Shown here: piece after piece, positions 33,924 to 41,630 of the stretch
Position numbering within the stretch: position 1 is the first letter of the stretch
Layout of the letters: each line of letters begins with the position of its first letter
Assembly: GCA_045597345.1 (NCBI GenBank)
Contig: JAZLJW010000110.1
Span: 1-64,000, forward strand
Direction: 5' to 3'
Source: Treponema_I sp045597345
Lineage (GTDB): Bacteria; Spirochaetota; Spirochaetia; Treponematales; Treponemataceae
DNA length: 64,000 nucleotides
Made by a program: the position numbers and the translations under genes
The notes under the pieces: generated by a model
Told to the model about the DNA's origin: nothing
Seen by the model: the letters and a program-made list of their open reading frames with translations, nothing else
Databases searched by the model: none

Positions 33924-35132
33924 ATGGCTGACAACACTTATCACATCTACAAACGCTCTGTTACTAAGGGCGGTAAAAAAATCACTGCTTACTATTATTG
34001 GTACTACGATTCAAACGGGAAACAGGTTCGTAAATCATGTGGATCGAAAGGAAAAATGTGTCTCACAAAACACGAAGCCTTAGATTTTATATCAAAGTTA
34101 CCATCAGACCCAATAGATTCTTATGCACAAAGTTTATGCACAATCTCAGATTGTGTGTCAGGAATGTTTAATCAAGATTCGTTCTATTTAAGAAAAAGAG
34201 CTGCTAAAGGATACTCAATTACAGAATATTCCCGGCAGCAGAAAGAACATCACTTGAAAGTTTTTCTTGAAAAATACGGTGACAGAAATCCAAAAACTCT
34301 TGATGTTCCGGAAATTGAAGATTGGCTGTTATCCTGGGATAGGTCTAATTCCTGGCGTAATGCTATGCTGCAGATTACAAAGGAAATCTATACTGAAATC
34401 TACAATCAGAAGAAAATAGACCGTATCCCCGCTATAGAAGGCTTCAAACGCGTTAAAAAATCAAAAAAGGGTATTTTATCTACCGATGAAATAAAAGCCT
34501 TATATCCGGCTGATTTTAACGCCTGTATAAGTTTATGGCGTAGGAATCCTACAGAATCTCAGCATATAACCTATTGTTTATGTGTCATGACTTATACAAT
34601 CTTAACAAGTGGTATGCGGTCTGGTGAAGCCAGAGCACTGCAATATAATCAATTTATATCACCTGATACCATACTGCTAAATGCGTCTTTTTCTGATGGT
34701 GAGCGAACGGATCACCTTAAAAAAGCAACGGCAGATAACAAAAAATGGCGTATAGCAATACTACCTGATACTGCCGTAAAAATGCTTGATAAGTTGAAAG
34801 AAGTAGAAGGTAAATACGAAAATCTGACAGAATATGTATTTGAGAAAGACGGAAAGCCTATCCGGAAAGAACACCTTAACGAACGGTTTCAGTGGGTACT
34901 GCAAAAATTAGGAATTGATTACCGTGAAAGAAATCTGTCTATACATTCGTTGCGGTTTACCTACAATACAATGATGAAGTCTGAAATATCAGGCGATGAT
35001 TTACGCGCAATGATGGGGCACACGGCTGAAACAATGACAGATTATTATGACCGTTCTACGGCTCTTGATAAACTACCGGCTTTGCAGAAAAACAAAAACA
35101 AGATAAACAATGTCTTTGATATTAACGATTGA
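33924..35132 (+). CDS. int: tyrosine integrase
   Basis: 402 residues. N-terminal arm-binding and core-binding parts, then the catalytic domain with Arg in TSGMRSGEARAL (near 230), HSLRFTYN (near 343), GHTAE and Tyr in TDYYDRS (near 377-379). AAAGGA precedes the ATG. It lies beside attP and would integrate the phage into a tRNA-Pro gene. Complete, unlike the fragment at 6801. Confidence 0.9.
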   Translation: MADNTYHIYKRSVTKGGKKITAYYYWYYDSNGKQVRKSCGSKGKMCLTKHEALDFISKLPSDPIDSYAQSLCTISDCVSGMFNQDSFYLRKRAAKGYSITEYSRQQKEHHLKVFLEKYGDRNPKTLDVPEIEDWLLSWDRSNSWRNAMLQITKEIYTEIYNQKKIDRIPAIEGFKRVKKSKKGILSTDEIKALYPADFNACISLWRRNPTESQHITYCLCVMTYTILTSGMRSGEARALQYNQFISPDTILLNASFSDGERTDHLKKATADNKKWRIAILPDTAVKMLDKLKEVEGKYENLTEYVFEKDGKPIRKEHLNERFQWVLQKLGIDYRERNLSIHSLRFTYNTMMKSEISGDDLRAMMGHTAETMTDYYDRSTALDKLPALQKNKNKINNVFDIND

Positions 35133-35442
35133 TTTTTATTTTTAGAATTTTCTTATTCATGCTGTTTGCAAAATCAATCAGCTTCAATGCTGTTGGATCT
35201 GTCTCAGAAGTATCAAGTATGTAAATGTAGTCACTCTTAACTATTGTTTTGCGTTCCCAATTAATTCTGTCAGATCGTGTAGGTTCTTTAATCCCCATGT
35301 GATTAACATATTTAGGCCACTCTTCAATAGGGTTTATTGGAGTGAAATCCATATAAGTAATTTTATCAGCCGCTCTTTTGAAATGGTAAATGTAGTTACT
35401 GTCCTTTGATTTGTTTTCTGATCCTATGATAAATACATTCAT
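35122..35442 (-). CDS. nucleoside deoxyribosyltransferase-like small protein
   Basis: 106 residues, convergent with int and overlapping its end by 11 nt. MNVFIIGSENKSKDSNYIYHF and SDYIYILDTSETD fit the Rossmann-like fold of the DUF4406/deoxyribosyltransferase group, as seen in many phages. The catalytic Glu is not certain. Could serve nucleotide or NAD metabolism or signalling. Confidence 0.4.
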   Translation of the reverse strand: MNVFIIGSENKSKDSNYIYHFKRAADKITYMDFTPINPIEEWPKYVNHMGIKEPTRSDRINWERKTIVKSDYIYILDTSETDPTALKLIDFANSMNKKILKIKINR

Positions 35443-35597
35443 TTATATCATGTCCAAAAAGGTGTGGCATCCTGACCGATACCACACCAGTGAAGAAGAA
35501 ATACACCGATTAGAATAATCGGTATGTATAGTGTATAGTAAATATGCGTAAAAAACAAATAAGATATACGCAAAATAGTATTATGGAGAGCAGAATT

Positions 35598-35936
35598 GTG
35601 ACCGATATTATTAATATGGAATCATTTTCAGATAGACTTTTTACTCTACTTTCAAAAAACGGTATTACACAGACAGAATTGTGCAGAAAAACGGGATTAT
35701 CACCGACAACAATTTCATCCTGGAAATCACGTGGCTCAATCCCCAGGGCTGATGACGCTTTATTAATGGCAGATATGCTTGGCGTGCCTATTGAGTATCT
35801 TGTTTATGGTTCAGCTAAAAGACAACCTACTATTTCAGACAGAATCTATAAACTCGAAAAAAAGCAGTTGGAAATTGTTGATGCAGTTGTTACAGCATTT
35901 GAGATTCAGAATAGAGAGTCTACACCAGAATCATAA
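35598..35936 (+). CDS. XRE-type repressor
   Basis: 112 residues from GTG 35598, chosen because GGAGAG lies 7 nt upstream; longer starts have no ribosome site. HTH: ITQTELCRKTGLSPTTISSWKSRG (split here as residues about 22-45), then LLMADMLGVPIEYLVYG, the standard small Cro/CI form. It shares this form with the repressors at 37913, 38556, 42030 and 61668. Confidence 0.7.
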   Translation: MTDIINMESFSDRLFTLLSKNGITQTELCRKTGLSPTTISSWKSRGSIPRADDALLMADMLGVPIEYLVYGSAKRQPTISDRIYKLEKKQLEIVDAVVTAFEIQNRESTPES

Positions 35937-36277
35937 TAGTAATCATCCCAATACTGATAATATTGATCCCAATCGATATCACTGATACAGTCTTCCAGAT
36001 CTTGCACTTTGACTCTGAGTTCTTCAATAAGTTCGATTGCATCTCTTGCAGTTCTGATAGTTCTTTCATTTGTTTCTCTGATACTTGCTGCAATTTCTCT
36101 GCAGCTTTCAAGTCTTGCTCCAATTTCTCTATTTGCTGATTCTGCGAGTATAAGCTGTTCTCTATATCTGTCAGATAATCTTCGAGAATCGTTAAGTCTG
36201 TCTGTAAGGATTGACATCGTAATGAGTAGGGTAATAATAACGATACAAAAAACAATAAAATATACCTTTTTATACAT
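35906..36277 (-). CDS. i-spanin-like protein (frame b)
   Basis: 123 residues. One N-terminal membrane segment (YFIVFCIVIITLLITMSI), then a long Arg/Glu coiled coil, then an acidic Tyr-rich end: the plan of an Rz-type inner-membrane spanin. Codon use (GAA, CTT, AGA) fits this genome. It overlaps the 35920 frame almost entirely. No strong ribosome site; translation would begin 14 nt inside the other gene. Confidence 0.5.
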   Translation of the reverse strand: MYKKVYFIVFCIVIITLLITMSILTDRLNDSRRLSDRYREQLILAESANREIGARLESCREIAASIRETNERTIRTARDAIELIEELRVKVQDLEDCISDIDWDQYYQYWDDYYYDSGVDSLF

Positions 36278-36291
36278 TTGAATTTATCCAT
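35920..36291 (-). CDS. spanin-like/lysis protein (frame a)
   Basis: 123 residues, coupled by TAATG to the endolysin-like gene. Signal-like start (YILLFFVSLLLPYSL, then Cys), a central coiled coil and a C-terminal membrane segment (VISIGINIISIGMITIMIL). That plan occurs beside lysis genes in spirochaete phages. Codon use is less typical (TTA, TTG, GAG). One or both of this pair may be real, as in Rz/Rz1. Confidence 0.5.
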   Translation of the reverse strand: MDKFKCIKRYILLFFVSLLLPYSLRCQSLQTDLTILEDYLTDIENSLYSQNQQIEKLEQDLKAAEKLQQVSEKQMKELSELQEMQSNLLKNSESKCKIWKTVSVISIGINIISIGMITIMILV

Positions 36292-36740
36292 TAGCTTATA
36301 ACCCTGAAGACACGTTTAGAAAATATGAAACCATTTTTAACAGTCTGGGAATTCTGCAATGGATCCGCATTGTCACGATTAAAGTGTCCTATTCCTTTTG
36401 CACCGTTATCTTCTGATTTTGCCCAGAAGTTTATTACATGATCACCGGATTTTGGCTTGTAATCACGTGCTTCTTTTCGGCCTACCCAGTCAACACCGGT
36501 AATCATCTTAAGAAATCCGCAAGGGTCTTTTACGTAAAATCCTGTTTTTGTGTCACTGTAATCTTTCCAGTTGAAATCAATGAAACCGCGTACAGTTCCA
36601 TGTTCCAGGTAATCAAGTTCGTTGCCAATTAACTCAAGTCCAAAAGATTCTACATATTCTCTTGCTACGCCTATAAGATTAAGAGCGTAGCAAGATTCAG
36701 ATCCGGCAGTAGCAAGGAAACTTTGAAGATGCGTTATCAT
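36291..36740 (-). CDS. DUF261-like putative endolysin
   Basis: 149 residues. SCYALNLIGVAREYVE provides a Cys and SGDHVINFW and GIGHFN provide His residues, the spacing of a papain-like (NlpC-type) cysteine peptidase; the pattern resembles DUF261 proteins of spirochaete phages. Start overlaps the holin stop (ATGA) after AAGGTG. Predicted to cut peptidoglycan. Confidence 0.5.
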   Translation of the reverse strand: MITHLQSFLATAGSESCYALNLIGVAREYVESFGLELIGNELDYLEHGTVRGFIDFNWKDYSDTKTGFYVKDPCGFLKMITGVDWVGRKEARDYKPKSGDHVINFWAKSEDNGAKGIGHFNRDNADPLQNSQTVKNGFIFSKRVFRVIS

Positions 36741-37039
36741 TTTTCACCTTCTGGCTGTTCTTTTGGTTCTTCAGCCGGAGTATCTTTTTTCCCGGTTATA
36801 TTTGTTATAAATGTCTGAAAACCCTGTACTAAAGTTTGGTAACCAAGCTGAACACAGCCAATAGTCAGGATGGAACCAATGACAGCTTCTGGCAGTAAAT
36901 CAGTGCAACAGTAGCAAAGAATTGATACCGGCAACATGAGTACCGCATACCACACTTTGTTTTTAGGCTTGAAAAAGTTCTTAAGGAATTCCAAAAGCCC
37001 TACTGTTGCCAATGCTGCAATTACAACGTTGTTAATCAT
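36737..37039 (-). CDS. holin
   Basis: 100 residues. Helices at about 4-20, 30-50 and 52-75, then a polar, charged C-terminus (KKDTPAEEPKEQPEGEK), the form of a class I/III holin. GGGAGG 7 nt before ATG. Located directly before the endolysin-like gene in the same minus-strand cassette. Confidence 0.6.
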   Translation of the reverse strand: MINNVVIAALATVGLLEFLKNFFKPKNKVWYAVLMLPVSILCYCCTDLLPEAVIGSILTIGCVQLGYQTLVQGFQTFITNITGKKDTPAEEPKEQPEGEK

Positions 37040-37637
37040 CGTTCTTTCCTCCCGCTATTCGTCTTGCTGCGTAATATATGTCTTTGAAAATTGTCTCAAT
37101 TGTATTCAGATTGATATCTTCCATAATTCCAGGAAGGTCGTATTCTTGTAGATATGCATTGCACATATAAAGGCGATCTTTAATAAGAGAGTAATAGGCG
37201 CGTGCTTTTGCTCTTGTATACTGTTCAAGTTCCTGATTGGTCTTTTTTGTAATGTGATTTCTTGTAAGGTCGTTTTTAACTTCGTAATTTAACCTGTCTA
37301 CAATTCTGTAGGTTATAAGTTCTATAATGGCAATGTTTTTCTTGTCAGTTACGTTAAATTTCCTGACCATGCATTCATATAGCATTACTCTGATTTCTTT
37401 CAGAATCTGTTTTGCTATCTGACATTGATTATCAAGCTGGTCTTTTCCTTCTGCCATGAAAAGGTCTTTTTGCTGTTCTTTCGCGGTAACTTCAAAAAAA
37501 CTTGTTTTAATTGTGTGATTTTTCGATATCTTATTCAAAAAGAAAAGAAGACAGCACATAAGCAAGACAAGCATTGCCCCCAAAATAAGAATTACTACCC
37601 ATCCGAAAAAAGGAATTGTTGACATATCTAAGTTCAT
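37032..37637 (-). CDS. membrane-anchored cytoplasmic protein of lysis cassette
   Basis: 201 residues. One N-terminal membrane helix (GWVVILILGAMLVLLMCCLL), then a helical soluble domain. ATG 37637 lies right after a minus-strand terminator. Family not recognised; similar proteins accompany lysis genes in spirochaete and Clostridia phages. Overlaps the holin start by 8 nt. Confidence 0.5.
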   Translation of the reverse strand: MNLDMSTIPFFGWVVILILGAMLVLLMCCLLFFLNKISKNHTIKTSFFEVTAKEQQKDLFMAEGKDQLDNQCQIAKQILKEIRVMLYECMVRKFNVTDKKNIAIIELITYRIVDRLNYEVKNDLTRNHITKKTNQELEQYTRAKARAYYSLIKDRLYMCNAYLQEYDLPGIMEDINLNTIETIFKDIYYAARRIAGGKNDD

Positions 37638-37655
37638 AAACACCAAGCCTGGACG

Positions 37656-37693
37656 AAAAAAAAGCCGGACACAGATTTCCTGCATCCGGCTTT
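37656..37693 (-). terminator. minus-strand terminator before lysis cassette
   Basis: Read leftward: AAAGCCGGA, loop, TCCGGCTTTTTTTT. It ends the repressor transcript coming from 38272 and lies 18 nt before the next start, echoing the late leader units. Confidence 0.75.
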
Positions 37694-37745
37694 GATTTGC
37701 ATCTAAAAACCAAATTATGATATTTGTTTAACATATTATACACAG

Positions 37746-37877
37746 TTAATGATCGTTCTGCAATTTCTTAAAAGAATCAATAGCTGTATATATAGACTCT
37801 CTATAGGTGGGTTTAAGCATCCCCATCAACCAACAATAAATAAACAAGCGATACAAAGAATTGAGTAACCTTTTCAT
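37746..37877 (-). CDS. possible short membrane-type peptide
   Basis: 43 residues from ATG (MKRLLNSLYRLFIYCWLMGM), in the 220-nt gap between the repressor and the terminator. Weak ribosome site. Hydrophobic and basic. May be chance. Confidence 0.25.
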   Translation of the reverse strand: MKRLLNSLYRLFIYCWLMGMLKPTYRESIYTAIDSFKKLQNDH

Positions 37878-37912
37878 AAAAATAGTATCGCCCACAAATA
37901 TGAGAACAAATA

Positions 37913-38272
37913 CTATTTGTCTGGTAGTTTGGGAGAATTCCCATCGATATAGACTTTTTTCCAATACTCGATTTGCTGATCTACCATAAAAATAAGCGGC
38001 GCTCTCTGTTCAATTGTTAAATCTGTCAATTTTTTGGCAATAAGATATATATCTTTTGGTAAACCTGAATCGGAATTTGTTGAAAGATATTCTACAGACA
38101 GATCGAGATACTCTGAAATTTTCAAAGCGTTTTCAAGGGATGGGTCAATGCTTTTTGCTGAATATCCAACGATAGTGTTATAAGGTATTCCAGTTGCCGA
38201 AGCCAGTTCTTTGCGTGATATACCACGGCTCTTTATTTCTTCCAACACAATTTCCCAAAACTTTGTAACCAT
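37913..38272 (-). CDS. XRE-type repressor (candidate CI)
   Basis: 119 residues. Residues 10-60 form an HTH (ISRKELASATGIPYNTIVGY), followed by LKISEYLDLSVEYLS and a helical C-terminus for dimerisation. GGTGG 6 nt before ATG 38272. Divergent from a consensus promoter flanked by an 11-bp inverted repeat, so it is the best candidate for the main lysogeny repressor. Confidence 0.7.
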   Translation of the reverse strand: MVTKFWEIVLEEIKSRGISRKELASATGIPYNTIVGYSAKSIDPSLENALKISEYLDLSVEYLSTNSDSGLPKDIYLIAKKLTDLTIEQRAPLIFMVDQQIEYWKKVYIDGNSPKLPDK

Positions 38273-38291
38273 ATATATAACCACCTATATA

Positions 38292-38351
38292 TATACATAA
38301 TTATCAGAAAATATAAAAAAACTGTTGACAATTATGTATACTGAATATAAT
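38292..38351. promoter_or_regulatory. divergent operator and rightward promoter
   Basis: TATACATAATT (38292-38302) and its exact reverse complement (38330-38340) flank the region between the repressor start and TTGACA (38325-38330), 15 bp, TATAAT (38346-38351). The right arm sits in the promoter spacer, as for a repressor operator. Confidence 0.65.
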
Positions 38352-38555
38352 CTAAGAGTAAATTCAGAACAGATAAAAACGAATGGATGCGTTAATCGGT
38401 TCTGATACACAATGTATCCAAATAGTAAATGAATCGGACTATTTTGGAACGTAACTAAGCGTCATTTCGCACTGTCGGAAGTGTCATCTACACCAAACTA
38501 CTATACCACAGTAGGGATCTAAGTTGAGTAGGTAAGCAGTTAATGCATCCGGAAC
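38352..38555 (+). other. non-coding leader, structured
   Basis: About 200 nt downstream of the rightward promoter with no frame. It holds a GATACA/TGTATC hairpin and a CCAAATAGT...ACTATTTTGG stem. It may be the 5' leader of the early transcript, antisense to the repressor at 38556. Nothing else seen. Confidence 0.35.
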
Positions 38556-38852
38556 CTATTTTGACAATTCGCTGAATAGAATCTGCGATAATTGTTCTTT
38601 TAGGTGTTCGTATTTTCTTTTGTATTCGGAGTCAATGTCTTGTCCGGTACAAAGATAATCGACAGATGTATCAAGTATTTCTGCCATCTTCATTGCTACA
38701 AATACATTCGGTAGGTTTTTTGACGATGACATATTTCTTATACGTCTTTCAGACATATTGCATTCAATTGACAATTCTGTCTGAGTAATTTTGCGCTCTC
38801 TGAGTAAGGTGTTAACCCTATTCCAGAATGCATCAGGAGTCATAGTTTTCAT
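38556..38852 (-). CDS. XRE-type repressor, second of region
   Basis: 98 residues. TQTELSIECNMSERRIRNMS is the HTH and MKMAEILDTSVDYLCTGQ the following helix, very like the other small repressors. Start between ATG 38852 and 38843 is undecided; neither has a good ribosome site. Upstream DNA carries three GACAAAA repeats, possible operators. Confidence 0.6.
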   Translation of the reverse strand: MKTMTPDAFWNRVNTLLRERKITQTELSIECNMSERRIRNMSSSKNLPNVFVAMKMAEILDTSVDYLCTGQDIDSEYKRKYEHLKEQLSQILFSELSK

Positions 38853-38904
38853 ACTTTTATTGTCGACAAAAAAAGACAAAACTTTATATTTTTAGACAAA
38901 AATG

Positions 38905-38917
38905 GTCTTGGCGGACA
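38905..38917 (+). repeat. 13-bp repeat GTCTTGGCGGACA, copy A
   Basis: Exact copy of a 13-mer found five times in the early region. Here 28 bp before ATG 38945, followed by ATAAGGAAGG, the ribosome site. Confidence 0.6.
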
Positions 38918-38944
38918 TTGGTAATTATATAAGGAAGGCAGCAA

Positions 38945-39256
38945 ATGAATTTAGATTTGCCAGAAATTGGCGAAGTATTACGCAATCTTGAACACATCAA
39001 GAATCGTATTGATCAGGTATCAACTAAAAGTGACCTTACACAGACATGGTACAACATTAACGAATGCCATGCTCTTAAAGGTGGGTGTTCATTCAACACA
39101 TTGAAAAGTAATTATTCTCTTCAGCCAAAAGGTGGCGTCCCTGATGCAAAGGTAGGTGGCCGCAAGGTATGGCACAGGGACACTGTTATAGAGTGGCTCA
39201 ATGTCACTGACGAAGAATTACCGAATTATCTTTCAAAAAACGTGGTAAGCGAATGA
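38945..39256 (+). CDS. excisionase-like HTH protein
   Basis: 103 residues. After a helical start, WYNINECHALKGGCSFNTLKS to GRKVWHRDTVIEWL resembles HTH_17/excisionase-type winged helices. GGAAGG 6 nt before ATG. First gene rightward of the lysogeny control, a usual place for xis or cox genes. Confidence 0.5.
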   Translation: MNLDLPEIGEVLRNLEHIKNRIDQVSTKSDLTQTWYNINECHALKGGCSFNTLKSNYSLQPKGGVPDAKVGGRKVWHRDTVIEWLNVTDEELPNYLSKNVVSE

Positions 39257-39444
39257 CAAACGGAAGTGGGTTCTACGTTTTCAGAAGTGGTGGTGGTGCA
39301 CCTAAATATCTGCATAAAAATCTTGCAAGTGCAGAAGCTGAAGCAAAAAGGCTTTCAATGTTATATCCGGGCGAAAAGTTCATTGTACTTAAGTGGATTG
39401 AGACTTTCTCCTATGAATTGATTGTTGAAAAATGCCCTGAGTAA
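39253..39444 (+). CDS. small protein coupled to excisionase-like gene
   Basis: 63 residues, ATGA overlap. FYVFRSGGGAPKYLHKNLASA then LYPGEKFIVLKWIETF; a compact alpha/beta pattern. Family unknown to me. Followed by the long structured non-coding region. Confidence 0.5.
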   Translation: MTNGSGFYVFRSGGGAPKYLHKNLASAEAEAKRLSMLYPGEKFIVLKWIETFSYELIVEKCPE

Positions 39445-39641
39445 CAGATTGGATATAACGGTATATGCCGTTAAAAGGTCGTTGACCTAAATAAAACAAA
39501 TCTGGGAGAAACCCAGGAAAAGGACGTTACAGCTGAGATCGTAAAAGCTGACTCCTAGTTTAATACGTTTTGAAAATCTCGTTAGCCGGCCGTCAAAGGG
39601 GCACACTTTGAAAATCAAGCCAAAGCGAAAGACGGTGAAAA

Positions 39642-39688
39642 GGATATTGTAATGGTACCTTGGCAAGGTTCGATTCCTTGAATATCCA
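39642..39688 (+). other. tRNA-like acceptor and T-arm element
   Basis: GGATATT (39642-39648) pairs with AATATCC (39681-39687); between them GTAATGGTA resembles a D loop and CAAGG-TTCGATT-CCTTG is a canonical T arm. No anticodon arm. It has the form of a tRNA-like domain inside the larger RNA. Confidence 0.5.
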
Positions 39689-39823
39689 TCCTTTAATGGT
39701 TTGGTATTGGACATAGGACAGACCACCTACCGGAACCGTACCTGGAGTGGCTGTAACTGGGTGTGCGGCAGTCGTGTCAAGTTAATCCGTTGGATACTTG
39801 ACCAAAGGCGCTAGAGACCTTTG

Positions 39824-39854
39824 CCGGAAGGCTTCACCCCTTCCGGATTTTTTT
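39824..39854 (+). terminator. intrinsic terminator of structured RNA
   Basis: CCGGAAGG (39824-39831) with CCTTCCGG (39839-39846), A, then seven T. Confidence 0.8.
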
Positions 39855-39961
39855 GTGAAAAGACAGGAGTTTCCTGTTGAAAATATAAAATCCTAAGCCA
39901 GGAGAAAAAAAGGCAAAGTTTGTTAACTAATCAGTGTGATTAGTGTCGTTTTTGTTAATTA

Positions 39962-39990
39962 CTGGTCTGCCGTTGGTAGGCCAGGTTTTT
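39962..39990 (+). terminator. second terminator-like hairpin
   Basis: CTGGTCTGCC (39962-39971), loop GTT, GGTAGGCCAG (39975-39984), five T. A CTAATCA/TGATTAG hairpin precedes it. The next gene starts 17 nt later. Confidence 0.65.
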
Positions 39991-40006
39991 ATTAATGGAG
40001 TTAATT

Positions 40007-40237
40007 ATGACTGATAGGGAAGTTTGCAAGGCAAATTTTATAGATGGTGAAATGCAGAGTAGATACTTTTCAAATGGCGGAAAGTTTATGCTCGTAGATG
40101 TAGAGAATGCATATGATCAAGGATTGCAAGACGGCAGACGCGAAGTTCAGAAAAAACTAATTGAAGCAGTTAGCCCTAAAAATGACATGGATACTATCTA
40201 TTTGGAAGTAATTAGCATAATTGGAGAGATCGAATGA
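40007..40237 (+). CDS. small early protein, unknown
   Basis: 76 residues (MTDREVCKANFIDGEM). GGAG 6 nt upstream sets ATG 40007. YDQGLQDGRREVQKKLIEA is a helix seen in many small phage early proteins. First gene of a tightly overlapping chain. Confidence 0.5.
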   Translation: MTDREVCKANFIDGEMQSRYFSNGGKFMLVDVENAYDQGLQDGRREVQKKLIEAVSPKNDMDTIYLEVISIIGEIE

Positions 40238-40470
40238 AAAGAGAATATAACAAGGGTGAAAATTACAGTAAGTGTACATTATGCGCAAACTATCGTCAGG
40301 ATTACAGCAATGAAAAGAAGTGTTTTATACATACGTGCGTAAAATACTTGATTGCTGCTATTGGAGACTTCCATGTTTGGACTGCATGTGCTTCATGTAG
40401 CATGGATGATTTGTTTAAGAAATATACGTACAAAGACGGCTCGCCTTGTGGTAAGGAAGTAGAAGAATGA
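40234..40470 (+). CDS. Cys-rich early protein
   Basis: 78 residues, ATGA overlap. Cys at CTLC, CFIHTC, CASC and C near the end: at least seven, a probable double zinc site. Unknown function. Confidence 0.5.
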   Translation: MKREYNKGENYSKCTLCANYRQDYSNEKKCFIHTCVKYLIAAIGDFHVWTACASCSMDDLFKKYTYKDGSPCGKEVEE

Positions 40471-40679
40471 AAAGAAACAGTAATTGCAATACCTGTGGTT
40501 GGTTAAGTTATGCACAGGAAAAATACAGCGGTGAAAAATGGAAGTTTTGCGGTTGCCCTGACATACATTACGATGGCATCAACCAGAGCATACTATCGCG
40601 AGTTGGCTATTGCGAACACCATAAAAGACAAACTGCAGAGCAGAAAGAGTTCTGGAAAAATTGGGGGACAGAAGAATGA
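40467..40679 (+). CDS. Cys-rich early protein
   Basis: 70 residues, ATGA overlap. CNTCGW, CGCPD and YCEHH form a likely zinc-binding fold. Unknown function; same chain. Confidence 0.5.
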   Translation: MKRNSNCNTCGWLSYAQEKYSGEKWKFCGCPDIHYDGINQSILSRVGYCEHHKRQTAEQKEFWKNWGTEE

Positions 40680-40834
40680 AAACACATTCATTGATATCGG
40701 TTCTTTGTGAAGTTACAGCTATGCTGTTTGGTCTATTTTCAGACAGCACAAACTTAATTCTGTTCAGTGGTTTTACGCTCATTGGTGTAATTCTTTATGA
40801 CTATACAGAAAGACATGACAGAGGTGACAGATGA
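40676..40834 (+). CDS. small two-helix membrane protein
   Basis: 52 residues, ATGA overlap with both neighbours. Hydrophobic stretches around 8-22 and 27-41 (LILFSGFTLIGVIL), polar end. Supported by the perfect overlap pattern rather than by homology. Confidence 0.5.
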   Translation: MKTHSLISVLCEVTAMLFGLFSDSTNLILFSGFTLIGVILYDYTERHDRGDR

Positions 40835-41010
40835 GAAATAAGAATAAAAAAACAGGTTTAGGTATTCTTGAAGTTTTGCAGATTATTTTTATAGTCTTAA
40901 AACTTTGCAAACTTATTAACTGGAGTTGGTTAGCTGTTTTAAGTCCTTCATGGATTTCATTTTTGATAATAGCAATCGTAATAATCGTTGTATGGATTTT
41001 GGAGCAATGA
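40831..41010 (+). CDS. transmembrane Fragile-X-F-like protein
   Basis: 59 residues. GILEVLQIIFIVLKLCKLINW then WLAVLSPSWISFLIIAIVI matches the small phage family annotated under that name: two membrane helices with the SWxWxLSP-like motif (NWSWLAVLSPSW). Function unknown. ATGA overlap upstream; next ATG directly follows the stop. Confidence 0.6.
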   Translation: MRNKNKKTGLGILEVLQIIFIVLKLCKLINWSWLAVLSPSWISFLIIAIVIIVVWILEQ

Positions 41011-41460
41011 ATGACAGGTAAAGAAAAAGCGGTTATAGAAGAATGGACTGTAACACAAGAAGAAGCCGATGCAGAAATGTATGCGCATAAAAAACATTGT
41101 ATAAATTGCATTAGCTGTGGAAATTGTCTCGAATCTGCTATAGAAGATAGATGTGAATCATATCGGAAAAGTTACAAGGATTATTTGAGACTGGCAGAGG
41201 GCAAGCCAGAATGGCACGACTTAAAGGAAGCCCCAAATGATCTACCAAAGTGCGCAGAGAATGAGCAGATTATTTTTTATGTGCATGAATATTATAAAGA
41301 TATCGAGAGATACATAAACCATTATTGCTTAGGGTTTTATAAAAAATCTTTTATGGATGATGATGTAAAACTTTTTGTTGAAAGAAGCAAAGGTTACGAA
41401 TGTGAACATTCCACCGAAGATGTACTTTATTGGTGTGAACTTCCAAAGTTTGAGGGTTAG
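41011..41460 (+). CDS. DUF551-like protein with Cys-rich N-part
   Basis: 149 residues. N-terminal CINCISCGNC is a probable metal site; the C-terminal WHDLKEAPNDLPK to VLYWCELPKF is the W...P...W..LP frame of DUF551, common in phages. Function unknown. Confidence 0.55.
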   Translation: MTGKEKAVIEEWTVTQEEADAEMYAHKKHCINCISCGNCLESAIEDRCESYRKSYKDYLRLAEGKPEWHDLKEAPNDLPKCAENEQIIFYVHEYYKDIERYINHYCLGFYKKSFMDDDVKLFVERSKGYECEHSTEDVLYWCELPKFEG

Positions 41461-41462
41461 TT

Positions 41463-41630
41463 ATGACTAGAACAGAAGATGGAAGAACTTATACATGGGA
41501 TAAAGGATTTATTATCGTTGAGGAAAACGGCAAGGAAATCTTTAAAGCATTGGATGTGTGTAAAGATAAAGTTCTACCATTCCATGAGTTAAAAAAGCTC
41601 GTCGAACTTTTTGCAGAGGTAATTGAATGA
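41463..41630 (+). CDS. small early protein, unknown
   Basis: 55 residues (MTRTEDGRTYTWDKGF), 2 nt after the previous stop and overlapping the next gene by ATGA. Two strands then helix LKKLVELFAEVIE. Unknown. Confidence 0.45.
   Translation: MTRTEDGRTYTWDKGFIIVEENGKEIFKALDVCKDKVLPFHELKKLVELFAEVIE

Larger units (their letters stand above)
39450..39854 (+). ncRNA. large structured RNA candidate
   Basis: About 400 nt with no plausible rightward gene and many strong local stems: TAACGG/CCGTTA, AGGTC/GACCT, CTGGG (39502-39506)/CCCAG (39512-39516), CAGCT/AGCTG, a tRNA-like element at 39642-39688, GTCAAGT/ACTTGAC (39776-39801) enclosing ATCC/GGAT, and a terminal CCGGAAGG/CCTTCCGG stem with seven T. 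Size, phage setting and ornate structure recall ROOL or GOLLD RNAs. I cannot confirm membership by eye. Further hairpins continue to 39990. Confidence 0.55.

Noticed and set aside
38560..38560. TTGACA at about 38562 as another promoter
   Set aside because: It lies in the coding end of the minus-strand repressor, and no -10 box follows at a fitting distance.
39487..39726. Minus-strand 79-codon open frame over the structured region
   Set aside because: It has an unlikely composition, lacks a convincing ribosome site and is exactly antisense to perfect RNA hairpins and the T arm of the tRNA-like element.
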